Shown here piece after piece: positions 1-8,126 of a stretch of DNA of 64,000 nt. A program made the position numbers and the translations under genes. The notes below the pieces were generated by a model, which saw only the letters and a list, made by a program, of their open reading frames with translations, did no database searches and was not told the origin of the DNA. The stretch is taken from positions 124,001 through 188,000 of the forward strand of contig CAVVRP010000012.1 of assembly GCA_963750715.1 (NCBI GenBank), in the 5' to 3' direction. Source of the DNA: JAGVSR01 sp963750715 (GTDB lineage: Bacteria; Pseudomonadota; Alphaproteobacteria; Rhizobiales; Hyphomicrobiaceae). Position 1 is the first letter of the stretch; the number at the start of each line of letters is the position of its first letter.

Positions 1-147
1 TAGAGCTTGTATGGTGAAATCGCTCTTCGGGCGTCCGCGGGGATTGCCGCTTTGCCCTTTCCGCCATCGCGATCTGTGATCAGCGCGTGGCTTATCCGAT
101 GGGCTTGGCTCTCCCGCCGTCTCTAGCACTGGTTTCTCATTGAGCAT
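1..147 (-). CDS. DUF5681 domain protein, N-terminal part (runs off window)
   Basis: The minus strand is open for 49 codons from an ATG at 147 to the window edge. The translation contains the glycine/arginine-rich signature RWRKGQSGNPRGRPKS, which is the hallmark of the DUF5681 N-terminal region, here at about residues 28-42. A GGAG ribosome-binding site lies seven bases before the ATG. DUF5681 proteins are small and often occur beside phage packaging or other mobile genes; no function is established. The rest lies to the left of the window, so its length and integrity are unknown. The identification rests on the motif only. Confidence 0.72.
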   Translation of the reverse strand, partial: MLNEKPVLETAGEPSPSDKPRADHRSRWRKGQSGNPRGRPKSDFTIQAL

Positions 148-350
148 CGTCGGCTCCATGAAGTTTGAAACGCAGCACTCTGATTTGTATCTAGCATATC
201 GCGACGCAAGAGGCAGCTCACTTGACTAATTTTGTTCAGCAACCGTTCACCCAAATCACTCTAGCGTCGTCGGTGTTGTTAGTAGCGTCTGCGTTGCACA
301 CAACCAGCGGCGCTCTTATCCGGTCTGGCGTTTAGAGCGCCGCCACCCCG
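148..350. other. intergenic region, nothing recognised
   Basis: About 200 bases between the divergent-side start of the DUF5681 gene and the end of the broken zinc-ribbon gene. It is less GC-rich than its surroundings and presumably holds the promoter of the DUF5681 gene. No ORF, repeat or RNA was recognised. Confidence 0.4.
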
Positions 351-581
351 TCACATGTCCTTCTTGTTGTGCTCGATGCTGTACAGTTCAGGCCAGCAGT
401 GCGCCATATGTTCCCCTCAGGCGGTGCAGACCAGGCGCTCGGCAATGCTGAGAAGTGGCGTCGATTGCTCCACATCGTGGAAGGCCGCGAACGCCAAGGG
501 CTCGACGATCTGTTCATGGCCGCAGGCGTTGCAGCGGAGCCAGATGCGCTGATCAAGACTCGCGATGTGGGCGAGAGTCAC
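351..581 (-). pseudogene. small zinc-ribbon protein, interrupted by TGA at a cysteine codon
   Basis: Starting at GTG 581 the minus strand reads as a small protein with RCNACGHEQ near its start and LVCTA followed by an in-frame TGA at 419-417. Reading through the TGA gives GEHMAHCWPEL and a natural stop at 351-353. The expected zinc ribbon is C-x2-C...C-x2-C, and the TGA sits exactly at the fourth cysteine, so a TGC to TGA change is the simplest explanation. The gene lies just downstream of the CAP-domain gene on the same strand. It could instead be a functional protein lacking the last zinc ligand (54 residues). Selenocysteine is a remote alternative; no convincing SECIS hairpin was seen. Confidence 0.45.
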
Positions 582-603
582 GCGCTTCGAAGCATCGTCG
601 GGG

Positions 604-1944
604 TCACCTGACTGGAGGGCTTACGTTCTCGGGAAAACGTCCCTCAAAATTTCCCGCTGGGGAGTATTGGCAAACAACAACCATGGCCCCGTAAAATGAA
701 CTTGGTTTCTGCCATTGCTGCGTTGACCAATTCCATTCCTTGTTTCCGCAACGGACCATCGCACAACCGAGCTCAGTTGTGCTTGCCCAGACGACCTGGG
801 TGTAATGGCCCGTCTGCAAAGAGAACCCCGGATTGCGATAATCGTACTGTCCGACCTCGTTGTACCATCGAGACACAGCGTCCTTTCCGGCCCCTGGCCC
901 CAGATAGCCGCCCATCGCAATATTCTCGCCTACTTCACCCCCGCTGTGTTCCATTTCGCAGCGTGTGCTCGTCATGGAGAGCGCCCAATCATTGGCCGTA
1001 CGTGCCAACTCCGTCGACCAGCGCAATGGCTGCGCCCCATGACGCGCGCGAAGCTCATTGTGGGCAGTGAGGGTCTCGTTGGCAAATTCCGGCGACCGCG
1101 CGAAGCTCTGATAATCAAATTCTTGGGTATTCTGGGGCGCAGGAGGGGGTTGGACTTCAGGCGGCGCTAGTGGCTCTTGTGGCGGCGCGGCCTTCACTAG
1201 CGGCGCGAGTGGCTCTTGTGGCGGCGCAGCCTTCACTAGCGGCGCGAGTGGCTCTTGTGGCGGCGCAGCCTTCACTAGCGGCGCGAGTGGCTCTTGTGGC
1301 GGCGCGGCCTTCACTAGCGGCGCGAGTGGCTCTTGTGGTGGCGCGGCCTTCACTAGCGGCGCGAGTGGCTCTTGTGGCGGCGCGGCCTTCACTAGCGGCG
1401 CGAGTGGCTCTTGTGGTGGCGCGGCCTTCACTAGCGGCGCGAGTGGCTCTTGTGGCGGCGCGGCCTTCACTAGCGGCGCGAGTGGCTCTTGTGGCGGCGC
1501 GGCCTTCACTAGCGGCGCGAGTGGCTCTTGTGGCGGCGCGGCCTTCACTAGCGGCGCGAGTGGCTCTTGTGGTGGCGCGGCCTTCACTAGCGGCGCTTGG
1601 GAAGGGGCTGCCGTCGCACCCACGATCGGATATAATGGTCGACGTGGGGAGGTGGTGTCTGAATAGAATATCTGCTTATTTCTCAGGTCAATCTGCAGTT
1701 TTACCCCACGAGATGAGTCCAATAGATAAACAGACCACTTGTCGCGACGGACCTCGACGAAATTGAACGTCTTGCCGTCGTCTTGCCTTTCAAGCCAACG
1801 CTGCGGACCTGTCATTGTAAAACGTCCAGTCGCCACTTGCACACTGGTGACATTTCGACCGTTCGCGCCTGTATGAGCCGTGGCCGTTGCTATCTCTGCC
1901 AGACCAACGACGAGTCCCAATAATCCGGCGAAGAGGCGGAGCAT
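604..1944 (-). CDS. secreted CAP/SCP-domain protein with 13-residue tandem repeats
   Basis: The 446-residue product begins with a signal peptide (MLRLFAGLLGLVVGLAEI...). ATG 1944 is preferred over an upstream TTG at 2001 because the signal peptide follows directly. The middle holds eleven copies of a Pro/Ala-rich unit, LVKAAPPQEPLAP. The C-terminal 160 residues are a CAP (SCP/PR-1) domain: LTAHNELRARHG, HSGGEVGENIAMG, HYTQVVWASTTELGCA and MVVVCQYSPAGN match the conserved blocks, including the His and Glu residues of the cavity. It is therefore probably an exported, wall- or surface-exposed protein with the CAP domain held away on a proline-rich stalk. Bacterial CAP proteins have no single agreed function. 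The repeat number probably varies between strains. Confidence 0.85.
   Translation of the reverse strand: MLRLFAGLLGLVVGLAEIATATAHTGANGRNVTSVQVATGRFTMTGPQRWLERQDDGKTFNFVEVRRDKWSVYLLDSSRGVKLQIDLRNKQIFYSDTTSPRRPLYPIVGATAAPSQAPLVKAAPPQEPLAPLVKAAPPQEPLAPLVKAAPPQEPLAPLVKAAPPQEPLAPLVKAAPPQEPLAPLVKAAPPQEPLAPLVKAAPPQEPLAPLVKAAPPQEPLAPLVKAAPPQEPLAPLVKAAPPQEPLAPLVKAAPPQEPLAPPEVQPPPAPQNTQEFDYQSFARSPEFANETLTAHNELRARHGAQPLRWSTELARTANDWALSMTSTRCEMEHSGGEVGENIAMGGYLGPGAGKDAVSRWYNEVGQYDYRNPGFSLQTGHYTQVVWASTTELGCAMVRCGNKEWNWSTQQWQKPSSFYGAMVVVCQYSPAGNFEGRFPENVSPPVR
1168..1596. repeat. 39-bp tandem repeat, 11 copies
   Basis: Eleven head-to-tail 39-bp units fill this stretch inside the CAP-domain gene and each encodes the same 13 residues. 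Units differ only at a few synonymous positions (gcggcc against gcagcc, and ggcggc against ggtggc), which points to recent slippage or recombination. There are no spacers of varying sequence, so it is not a CRISPR array. Because 39 is divisible by three, copy-number change keeps the frame. Confidence 0.95.
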
Positions 1945-2030
1945 TCCCAAGGCTATTCTCCCAAAAGATCCCTGTCTTTTCGGGCACACTAGCTGGAGCA
2001 ATTGACTTAAGCAACGGAGTGAACACTTCG

Positions 2031-2222
2031 GGATGGTTGGGTGCGAACTTCTTGTCGAACGCCCGCAAGGATTATCTTAGAAGGCAGGTTGCGGATGACG
2101 ACATTCTGGATGCCGCCGCCGCACTTTGGACGGCTAATCGAATCCATGAGTCAAATGCCAAATACTTGGTAGGCTGCCTTTCACGCGATTCCGATGGATT
2201 ACATATGAGAATTACTTATTGA
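2031..2222 (+). pseudogene. 3' remnant of a DUF429 (predicted nuclease-fold) gene
   Basis: An open frame ending at 2222 reads FLSNARKDYLRRQVADDDILD followed by AAAALWTANRI and DSDGLHMRITY. This resembles the C-terminus of DUF429 proteins, where a conserved D-DDLLDALAALWTARRI block precedes a RGLRMEI-type ending. The N-terminal three quarters of such a protein (about 240 residues) is absent upstream, where the CAP gene begins on the other strand. It is thus a truncated remnant. The assignment rests on motif memory, not on a search. The following 400 bases up to the winged-helix gene show no recognisable gene. Confidence 0.5.
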
Positions 2223-2626
2223 ATCACACGCCGTTTGCCGTGAATGTCTCTTCAGGGTCAAAGGCGGTAATCGGCGCTACGCCAGCGAAACGGTCGGTCT
2301 ACCCCAATGAGCTGACGTGGGCGGATTACTTGCGGGTTGCCAGTCAACCCCCATCACAGGCGCGCGCAAACTGCCCTAAGAAATCCCCCGCCGCTGGTCC
2401 TCTCAAGTGTGCCGGTATGCCTGCCATCGTCTGCATTAGACTCAGCGGTTGCGCCTACCCTAGGCACTCCGCCATGTCGCCCGCCGCGAACGGCGAATAG
2501 CGCCCTCGTACGCTGCATTGCCGCGTTCTCCTCTCCGAGGGGAAACTCGGGCCGCGCGCGCAAAGCCGGGTCGAGATGCGCGATATTGTCACAAAACCAT
2601 AATTGTACTGGTCTACACCTCAACGC

Positions 2627-2944
2627 ATGTCCGACGTCCTGAGGGTCGGCGAAATCGAGCTCGACCGGGCCGCGCGCACCGTCACGCGTGGTTTGCGAAA
2701 GATCCGCCTGAGGCCGACCGAGTTTCGCCTGCTCAAGTTCTTCATGGAAAGCCCTGGGCGTCCCCTGTCGCGCTCGCAGCTCCGTGACGGGGTGTGGGGA
2801 CGCAACGCCTCCGTCGACGAGCGCACGGTCGACGCGCTCGTCGGACGCCTCAGGAAGGCACTGAACCGCGGCAACGACCGCGACCCCATCCAGACAGTGC
2901 CGAATGCTGGCTATGTTTTCAGCGAGCGCGGCGGACTTGACTGA
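2627..2944 (+). CDS. orphan OmpR/PhoB-type winged-helix DNA-binding protein
   Basis: This 105-residue product is only a Trans_reg_C winged-helix domain. It starts at ATG 2627 with LRVGEIELDRAARTVTRG and contains RPTEFRLLKFFMESPGRPLSR, DERTVDALVGRLRKALN and QTVPNAGYVFSE, the recognition helix and wing expected of PhoB-like regulators. The receiver domain that normally precedes it is missing; the upstream sequence has no REC-like frame and no histidine kinase gene lies nearby. It may be a real stand-alone DNA-binding protein or the surviving 3' end of a response regulator. No good ribosome-binding site precedes the ATG, which favours a remnant. Coding quality within the domain is intact. Confidence 0.6.
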   Translation: MSDVLRVGEIELDRAARTVTRGLRKIRLRPTEFRLLKFFMESPGRPLSRSQLRDGVWGRNASVDERTVDALVGRLRKALNRGNDRDPIQTVPNAGYVFSERGGLD

Positions 2945-3171
2945 TGGGGTCAAGTTTGCACTCCAAGGGCAGGCTTGGCCCGGCTGTCGTAGAGTTTGGC
3001 GGATCTGGCCAATGCAATGCGGACTTCACAGACGCTGGGGTTAGCTAACGAGTGAGCACCGTTGCATCTCATTGCCTTTCGCGCCTACGGTGAACTGGAG
3101 GGCGACGACCGCCGCTGAACATGCCGACAGATTATGGCCGAGCGCCCCCAACGCAACAGGGAGGCTACGTC

Positions 3172-4578
3172 ATGAATATTCGACCCGACCCGACATTTCA
3201 TGCATCGCCGAAACTGGCGATGGACGCGCCCGTCGAGAACTTTGCCTATACCTTGCTGCTGAGCCCGGACTTCTCGAAGCCAGATGCGCTTGCCGTGGTC
3301 GATGTGAAGCCAGGATCGTTGACCTATTTGCAAGTCGTACACACGGTGACCATGCCTTACACGGGAGACGAGTTTCACCACTTCGGCTGGAATGCTTGCT
3401 CTTCGTCGCTGTCACCGTTGGCCGGTCACGTTTTCCTGGAGCGGCGTTATCTCATTATCCCGGGACTTCGCTCGTCGCGCATTTATGTAATCGACACAAA
3501 GCCTCATCCGACTGAGGCGAAGATCTACAAGATCATCGAGCCGGAAGAGGTATTTAAGAGGACCGGCTATTCGCGACCGCACACAATCCATTGCGGTCCG
3601 GAGGGCATCTACGTCAGCACGCTGGGCGGCGGCGGCAAGGATGGTACAGAGGGTCCCCCCGGCGTCTTTATCATGGACTGCCAAACGTTCGACGTGCTTG
3701 GCCGTTGGGAGATCGATCGCGGTCCGCAGACCAAGCATTATGACTTCTGGTGGAACTTACCGCGCGACTACATGGTGTCGAGCGAGTGGGCGCTGCCGCC
3801 ACAGTTCGAGAATGGGCTCGTCCCAGAGGATCTCCTCTCCAATAGGTACGGCCATCACGTTCACTTCTGGGACTTGCGGCAACGGCGCCATGTGCAAGTG
3901 ATCGACCTCGGCGCCAACCATCAGATGGCACTTGAGGTGCGACCGGCGCACGATCCGAGCCGCGAGTACGGTTTTCTCGGCGTGGTCGTCGACACGACCA
4001 ATCTCGAAGGTTCCATTTGGACGTGGTGGCGCGAAGGTGGCAAATTCGCCATAGAGAAGACTGCGACCATTCCGCCCGAACCCGCGGACAAGGACAAGCT
4101 TCCACCACTGCTTCAGGGCTTCGGTGCCGTTCCGCCATTGGTGACTGACATCGACCTTTCGATGGACGACAAGTTTCTCTACGTCTCTTGTTGGGGAACC
4201 GGTGAGATGCGCCAGTATGATGTGTCAGACCCCCGCAAGCCCAAGCTTGCTGGTTCGGTCCATATCGGCGGAATTGTGCGACGTACGCCGCATCCGAACG
4301 GCAAGGCATTTGCTGGCGGACCGCAGATGGTCGAGATCAGCCGCGACGGCAAGCGGGTCTACTGGACCAACTCGCTCTATTCGACCTGGGACAATCAATT
4401 TTATCCTGACGGTGTGCCAGGCGCTCAGGTTATGGCCGTTGCCGGCCCAGGCGGTGGCTTTCAGCTGGCCAAGGACTACTGGGTGAGCTTCCCCGACGGT
4501 TATCGCGCCCACCAGATCCGGCTCGAGGGTGGCGACTGCTCGACCGACTCGTTCTGCTACCCGTCGGTCCGAACGTGA
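3172..4578 (+). CDS. selenium-binding protein 56 / methanethiol oxidase family
   Basis: The 468-residue product matches the SBP56 family across its length: HHFGWNACSS (conserved Cys near residue 76), RPHTIHCGPEGIYVSTLGG, YDFWWNLPRDYMVSSEWA, GHHVHFWDLRQRRHVQ, LSMDDKFLYVSCWGTGEMRQYD and the C-terminal FPDGYRAHQIRLEGGDCS. Bacterial members oxidise methanethiol to formaldehyde, H2S and H2O2 and use copper; human SBP1 has the same activity. No export signal is evident, unlike the periplasmic Hyphomicrobium enzyme. ATG 3172 is chosen because a GGGAGG ribosome-binding site precedes it; an ATG at 3121 lacks one. Its stop overlaps the start of the next gene by four bases, so the two are cotranscribed. 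No copper chaperone gene is adjacent. Confidence 0.88.
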   Translation: MNIRPDPTFHASPKLAMDAPVENFAYTLLLSPDFSKPDALAVVDVKPGSLTYLQVVHTVTMPYTGDEFHHFGWNACSSSLSPLAGHVFLERRYLIIPGLRSSRIYVIDTKPHPTEAKIYKIIEPEEVFKRTGYSRPHTIHCGPEGIYVSTLGGGGKDGTEGPPGVFIMDCQTFDVLGRWEIDRGPQTKHYDFWWNLPRDYMVSSEWALPPQFENGLVPEDLLSNRYGHHVHFWDLRQRRHVQVIDLGANHQMALEVRPAHDPSREYGFLGVVVDTTNLEGSIWTWWREGGKFAIEKTATIPPEPADKDKLPPLLQGFGAVPPLVTDIDLSMDDKFLYVSCWGTGEMRQYDVSDPRKPKLAGSVHIGGIVRRTPHPNGKAFAGGPQMVEISRDGKRVYWTNSLYSTWDNQFYPDGVPGAQVMAVAGPGGGFQLAKDYWVSFPDGYRAHQIRLEGGDCSTDSFCYPSVRT

Positions 4579-5249
4579 CCGGTGCAGACTGGACACCGCC
4601 GGGCCTGTGGCTGGCTGTGATTGCGAGTGGCCTTTATCACGGACTCAACCCCGGAATGGGGTGGCCGCTCGCCGTTTCTGCCGGGTTGATGGAGCGAAGC
4701 CCGCGCGCCTTCGTAGAGGTGCTCTGCTGGCTGGCTGCAGGTCATTTCCTCGCGATGCTTGCCGCAACCTTGCCGTTTGCGCTGCTGGCAATACTCGTCG
4801 TTTGGCAACGCGGGATTCAGCTCGGTGCGAGCCTGCTGGTGATCGGCTTTGGCGTCTACCTACTTTTCCAACGGCGCCATCTGCGGGTGCTAGCTCGTAT
4901 TCCGCCGACGCAGCTTGGTCTGTGGTCGTTCGCGATTGCCATGGCCCATGGGGCCGGACTCATGCTGGTGCCGATTTATCTCGGGCTTTGTCGGTCAGCT
5001 GACATGGATATCGGGCACCAGGCGGCCGGCGAGTTGATCAACGCCAATCTCGGGATGGCCGTGCTGGTATCCGCGGTCCACACACTCTCGATGTTCATCG
5101 CAGGCGGACTTCTGGCGTGGCTGGTCTATCGCTATTTGGGGCTTACATTCGTGTCGCGGAGTTGGTTCAACCTTGGTGCGGTATGGGCCATGAGCCTTGT
5201 GCTGGTCGGAACGCTGTCGCTCGTCTGGACTGCGGTCGGCACGCATTGA
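4575..5249 (+). CDS. polytopic membrane protein, co-transcribed with the SBP56 gene
   Basis: The 224-residue product starts at GTG 4575, overlapping the previous stop (GTGA). It has about six hydrophobic segments, for example LWLAVIASGLYHGL, FLAMLAATLPFALLAILVV, GASLLVIGFGVYLLF and LGAVWAMSLVLVGTLSLVW. GLYHGLNPGMGWPLA in the first segment recalls the H-x-x-x-P-G/D signature of NicO- and HupE-type metal transporters, but the rest does not clearly match. The translational coupling suggests it serves the methanethiol-oxidase-like protein, possibly in metal supply or product export. That role is inference from context only. Confidence 0.75.
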   Translation: MTGADWTPPGLWLAVIASGLYHGLNPGMGWPLAVSAGLMERSPRAFVEVLCWLAAGHFLAMLAATLPFALLAILVVWQRGIQLGASLLVIGFGVYLLFQRRHLRVLARIPPTQLGLWSFAIAMAHGAGLMLVPIYLGLCRSADMDIGHQAAGELINANLGMAVLVSAVHTLSMFIAGGLLAWLVYRYLGLTFVSRSWFNLGAVWAMSLVLVGTLSLVWTAVGTH

Positions 5250-5720
5250 TGAACCGTGTTTAATGACGAGGCCGCCACACTCAATCGAAGAAAGGCTTTT
5301 TCAATTGCCAAATGACCGCTCCTCATCGCCGCCTGCGATCGCCACTTTGGGGACCTGCTATCAGTCCTGCGACTTAAGCTTCCGTTCACGCTCGTTCAGC
5401 AGATTTAGCCCGCGCAAGGCTTGAGTTCCGGTTTGGCTCAACAGCACGCATTGGTGACCCACGCGGATTGCGTCAGCACTGCCTCGTCAAGCGGAAAGTC
5501 TCTGCCGTTTTCCGCTTGAAGACCGCTTGACCCCGAGCTGCAGACACAGTGCTCAATCAGAATAACTTCAGCGCCGGGCCTGAACCGTGGCCATCAGTCG
5601 ACGAAATGCTCCGACGAGCGGTACCGGAAGACGACGGCTCAATGGTCGAAGGTGATCGAGCGCGAGCTGTCCGCAGAGACTTCGTCGATCCAGACTTCCT
5701 TGCCCCACGGAGCTGGAATA
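5250..5720. other. intergenic region with one perfect stem-loop
   Basis: No convincing gene was seen here; the short open frames have poor composition and no ribosome-binding sites. The only structure noted is the inverted repeat at 5487-5519. The end of the stretch carries the GGAG site and upstream region of the frameshifted secreted-protein gene. Confidence 0.4.
5487..5519. repeat. 11-bp perfect inverted repeat (stem-loop)
   Basis: TCAAGCGGAAA at 5487-5497 is exactly complementary to TTTCCGCTTGA at 5509-5519, with an 11-base loop. A part of the motif (CCGCTTGA) recurs directly afterwards. There is no T-run on either side, so it is not a standard intrinsic terminator. It could be an operator or an mRNA hairpin; nothing in the sequence decides. 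Confidence 0.6.
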
Positions 5721-6009
5721 ATGAAAACAGTCGTGGTCCTTGCACGGGCAGCCGTGTTCGTGGCAATGCCGGCTCAGGCGCGTATTGTCTGTTGACGATC
5801 AGGTCGTCAACGGCTGCGAGGTATCGACACCCTATTGCAGGGACCAGTATCTGGCCCGCATTGCCCGACGTGCAGGGCTTCGCGTATCGGATGCCGAAAT
5901 TCGCAATAATCCCAACATAAAGTTCGAAGTCTGCCGCTTCGTCGGTTCCAATATCGAAGCACATGCGGCATGCGCCGGCGTCGAAAACGGCGGGCGAGAT
6001 TGCCGGTAG
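5721..6009 (+). pseudogene. small secreted Cys-rich protein, frameshifted
   Basis: From ATG 5721 (GGAG site 12 bases upstream) the frame encodes a signal peptide ending in AMPAQARIVC and then hits TGA at 5793. One base of the preceding TT pair is surplus: removing it continues as DDQVVNGCEVSTPYCRDQY, then FEVCRFVGSNIEAHAACAG, to the stop at 6009. The restored protein is about 95 residues, with a roughly 70-residue mature part containing five or six cysteines, and is probably periplasmic. The exact join of signal peptide to mature region is strong evidence that this is one gene broken by a single insertion. Function and family are unknown. A sequencing error is possible. Confidence 0.6.
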
Positions 6010-6269
6010 GCATCAGGTCGGCAGTGCCCCGGCTTGCCCCTGAGCAGAACTCCACACCGCGCGGAGCGGAGTCGTGCCAAGCGACAGTCTCTGGATAAAT
6101 CCTTCGGTGACCTTCTTGGGCGCGTGGCGCGGCATGGAGTTATCTCGTGACAAGCGGTTGGCTGGGTCATTAATAGCGTATACGGACCAGGACATCGGTC
6201 GAAGTCATCTCTGCATAATCCTCTAGGGTAGCAAGTCCGTTGGACAGCATCTCAACGTAGGTGCGTCCG

Positions 6270-7493
6270 CTAAACCACTCCAGTCTTGTGAAGCGCCGCG
6301 ATTTCCGATGCGGTGAGTCCAAGCAGGTTCATGAGGACTGCATCCGTGTGCTCGCCGAGCGACGGTGGCCCGCTTTGGGCCGACGCTCGCGCGCCACCAA
6401 GCACCAGCGGGCTGGCAACCGATGGTACACTGCCGGCCGTTGAATGCGGAAGGTCGAGCCGCAACCCGCGCGCCACGACTTGCTCGTCTTTGAACACGCC
6501 CTCAATTGAATTCACCGGGCCGCACGGCACACCTGATGCATTCAGATGTTCGAGCCACCACGTGGTCGTCCGCGCCGCCATGAGTTCGCTGATGATGGGA
6601 ACAAGGTCTGTGCGGTGACGCACACGCTCTGGATTTGTCGCGAAACGCACGTCCGCTGCCAAATTCGGATGGCCGGCAAGCGTGCAGAACCTCGAGAATT
6701 GTCCGTCGTTCCCAACAGCAAGGATGATGTGGCCGTCGACTGTCTTGAATGCTTCGTAGGGCACGATGTTGGGATGGGCATTGCCGAGGCGGCTAGGCGA
6801 GACGCCTGATGTCAGGTAATTCAACGCCTGATTGGCCAACATGGCAACCTGCACATCCAGAAGCGCGATGTCGATGTGCGTTCCGCGGCCGGTTGTGTGG
6901 CGACTGTTCAAGGCAGCAAGTATCCCAGCCGTTGCGTAGAGTCCGCTGAAGAGATCGGCGACGGCAACGCCGACTTTGACCGGACCTGCGCCCGGCTTTG
7001 CGTCTGGCTCGCCGGTGATGCTCATGAGACCGCCGAGCGCTTGGATCATGAAGTCGTAGCCAGGGCGGTCGCGATAAGGCCCGTCTTGGCCGAACCCCGA
7101 GATCGAGCAATAGATGAGGCGGGGGTTGATCGCCGATAGGGATGCGTAATCGAGACCGAACTTCTCGAGGCTGCCGACTTTGAAGTTTTCGACGAGGACA
7201 TCGCTCTGCTTCGCAATATCGCGAAGAACACGTTGGCCCTTAGGGTTCGCCATGTCGACGGTGACGGATTTCTTGCCACGGTTCGCAGACAGAAAGTACG
7301 CCGCCTCCGATGTCGGTTGGCCAGCGGTGTCGCGTGCGTAAGGCGGTCCCCAGGTCCGCGTGTCGTCGCCTGCGCCCGGCCTTTCGATCTTGATCACGTC
7401 GGCGCCGAGATCGGCCAGTGTCTGTGTGCACCATGGTCCTGCCAGCACGCGGGAAAGATCAAGGACACGAAGGCCGGCGAGCGGGGTAGTCAT
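6270..7493 (-). CDS. CaiB/BaiF family class III CoA-transferase
   Basis: The 407-residue protein has the full class III CoA-transferase pattern: LAGLRVLDLSRVLAGPWCTQ at the N-terminus, ADVIKIERPGAGDDTR, LSANRGKKSVTVD, VLVENFKVGSLEKFGLDY, SGFGQDGPYRDRPGYD, then VGVAVADLFSGLYA, whose Asp180 is at the position of the catalytic aspartate that forms the glutamyl/aspartyl-CoA intermediate. The C-terminal part has the usual small-domain motifs (VPCGPVN, LGEHTDAVL). These enzymes move CoA between carboxylic acids; substrate cannot be read from sequence, though related proteins act on succinyl, formyl, carnitine or glutaryl CoA. A GGGA site precedes the ATG. It stands alone between decayed sequences. 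Confidence 0.9.
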   Translation of the reverse strand: MTTPLAGLRVLDLSRVLAGPWCTQTLADLGADVIKIERPGAGDDTRTWGPPYARDTAGQPTSEAAYFLSANRGKKSVTVDMANPKGQRVLRDIAKQSDVLVENFKVGSLEKFGLDYASLSAINPRLIYCSISGFGQDGPYRDRPGYDFMIQALGGLMSITGEPDAKPGAGPVKVGVAVADLFSGLYATAGILAALNSRHTTGRGTHIDIALLDVQVAMLANQALNYLTSGVSPSRLGNAHPNIVPYEAFKTVDGHIILAVGNDGQFSRFCTLAGHPNLAADVRFATNPERVRHRTDLVPIISELMAARTTTWWLEHLNASGVPCGPVNSIEGVFKDEQVVARGLRLDLPHSTAGSVPSVASPLVLGGARASAQSGPPSLGEHTDAVLMNLLGLTASEIAALHKTGVV

Positions 7494-7689
7494 GACGGTT
7501 CATTCCCATAGAGTGGTCGCCCGTGATTGCCAGCCCGCGCATTGACGCGCGGCCAGCGCACGCGACTATCGTTTGCATGCCGCGCAACATCCAGACCTTT
7601 GACTCCATCGTGGCGTCGATCGCCGGGAAGTTGGCGTCAGGCCTTGAGGATCGCGGCCGGGACAGCTCGCTCTCTTTCTCTTGTGCGCC

Positions 7690-8034
7690 GTGCTCGGGAC
7701 CGCTGTTGGTATTTGCTCCGCAGCTAACTGCGGCTGGACGGGGGGACTTCGCGAATGCGGCATTCTAGCCGAACGCTATGTCCGAGAGTTCTATACCAAG
7801 TAGTTGCGAGGCGGTGCGACCGGCGATGAGCCACTGATGGGCAGCGCCGACATTCAGTCGCTGGCCGATCTGAGCAATAATTACGACGTCGTGCGGACGA
7901 TGCGCTTCGCACCGTTCAGCAAGGATGCAATACTTCAACTCGCGGCTGTGACGCTGGCTCCGATCGTGCCATTGTTGCTCACGATGATGCCGCTGGACGA
8001 ACTCCTGACAAACCTATTCGGCATACTGTTTTAG
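7690..8034 (+). pseudogene. remnant of a polytopic membrane protein gene (frameshift plus TAG)
   Basis: Three pieces of one protein are visible. The first reads GPLLVFAPQLTAAGR up to a run of six G at about 7740. After a frameshift there the text continues LRECGILAERYVREFYTK, reaches TAG at 7801-7803 where a tryptophan codon would fit, and resumes with LRGGATGDEPLMGSADIQSL and a C-terminal membrane segment APIVPLLLTMMPLDELL to the stop at 8034. Integral membrane proteins of unknown function in related bacteria end with this same SADIQSLADL...MMPLDELL pattern. With a shift, a nonsense codon and no N-terminal half, this is a decayed gene. A shorter reading from TTG 7804 is unlikely to be functional. 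Confidence 0.6.
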
Positions 8035-8126
8035 ACCATTCGAGGCAGCCTTTCTCTCGTCGTGCGGCTTATTCCACCGTTGATACCCGCAAGTCGCATC
8101 AGGTGTCAGAGGCGGCCAGAGTTTAA

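Noticed and set aside
1168..1596. CRISPR array
   Set aside because: Units are directly abutting and coding, with no unique spacers and no cas genes nearby.
1170..1766. Plus-strand ORF of 198 codons with an ARVALVAA-type repeat
   Set aside because: It is the reverse reading of the 39-bp repeats of the CAP-domain gene, which has the signal peptide and a conserved domain on the minus strand.
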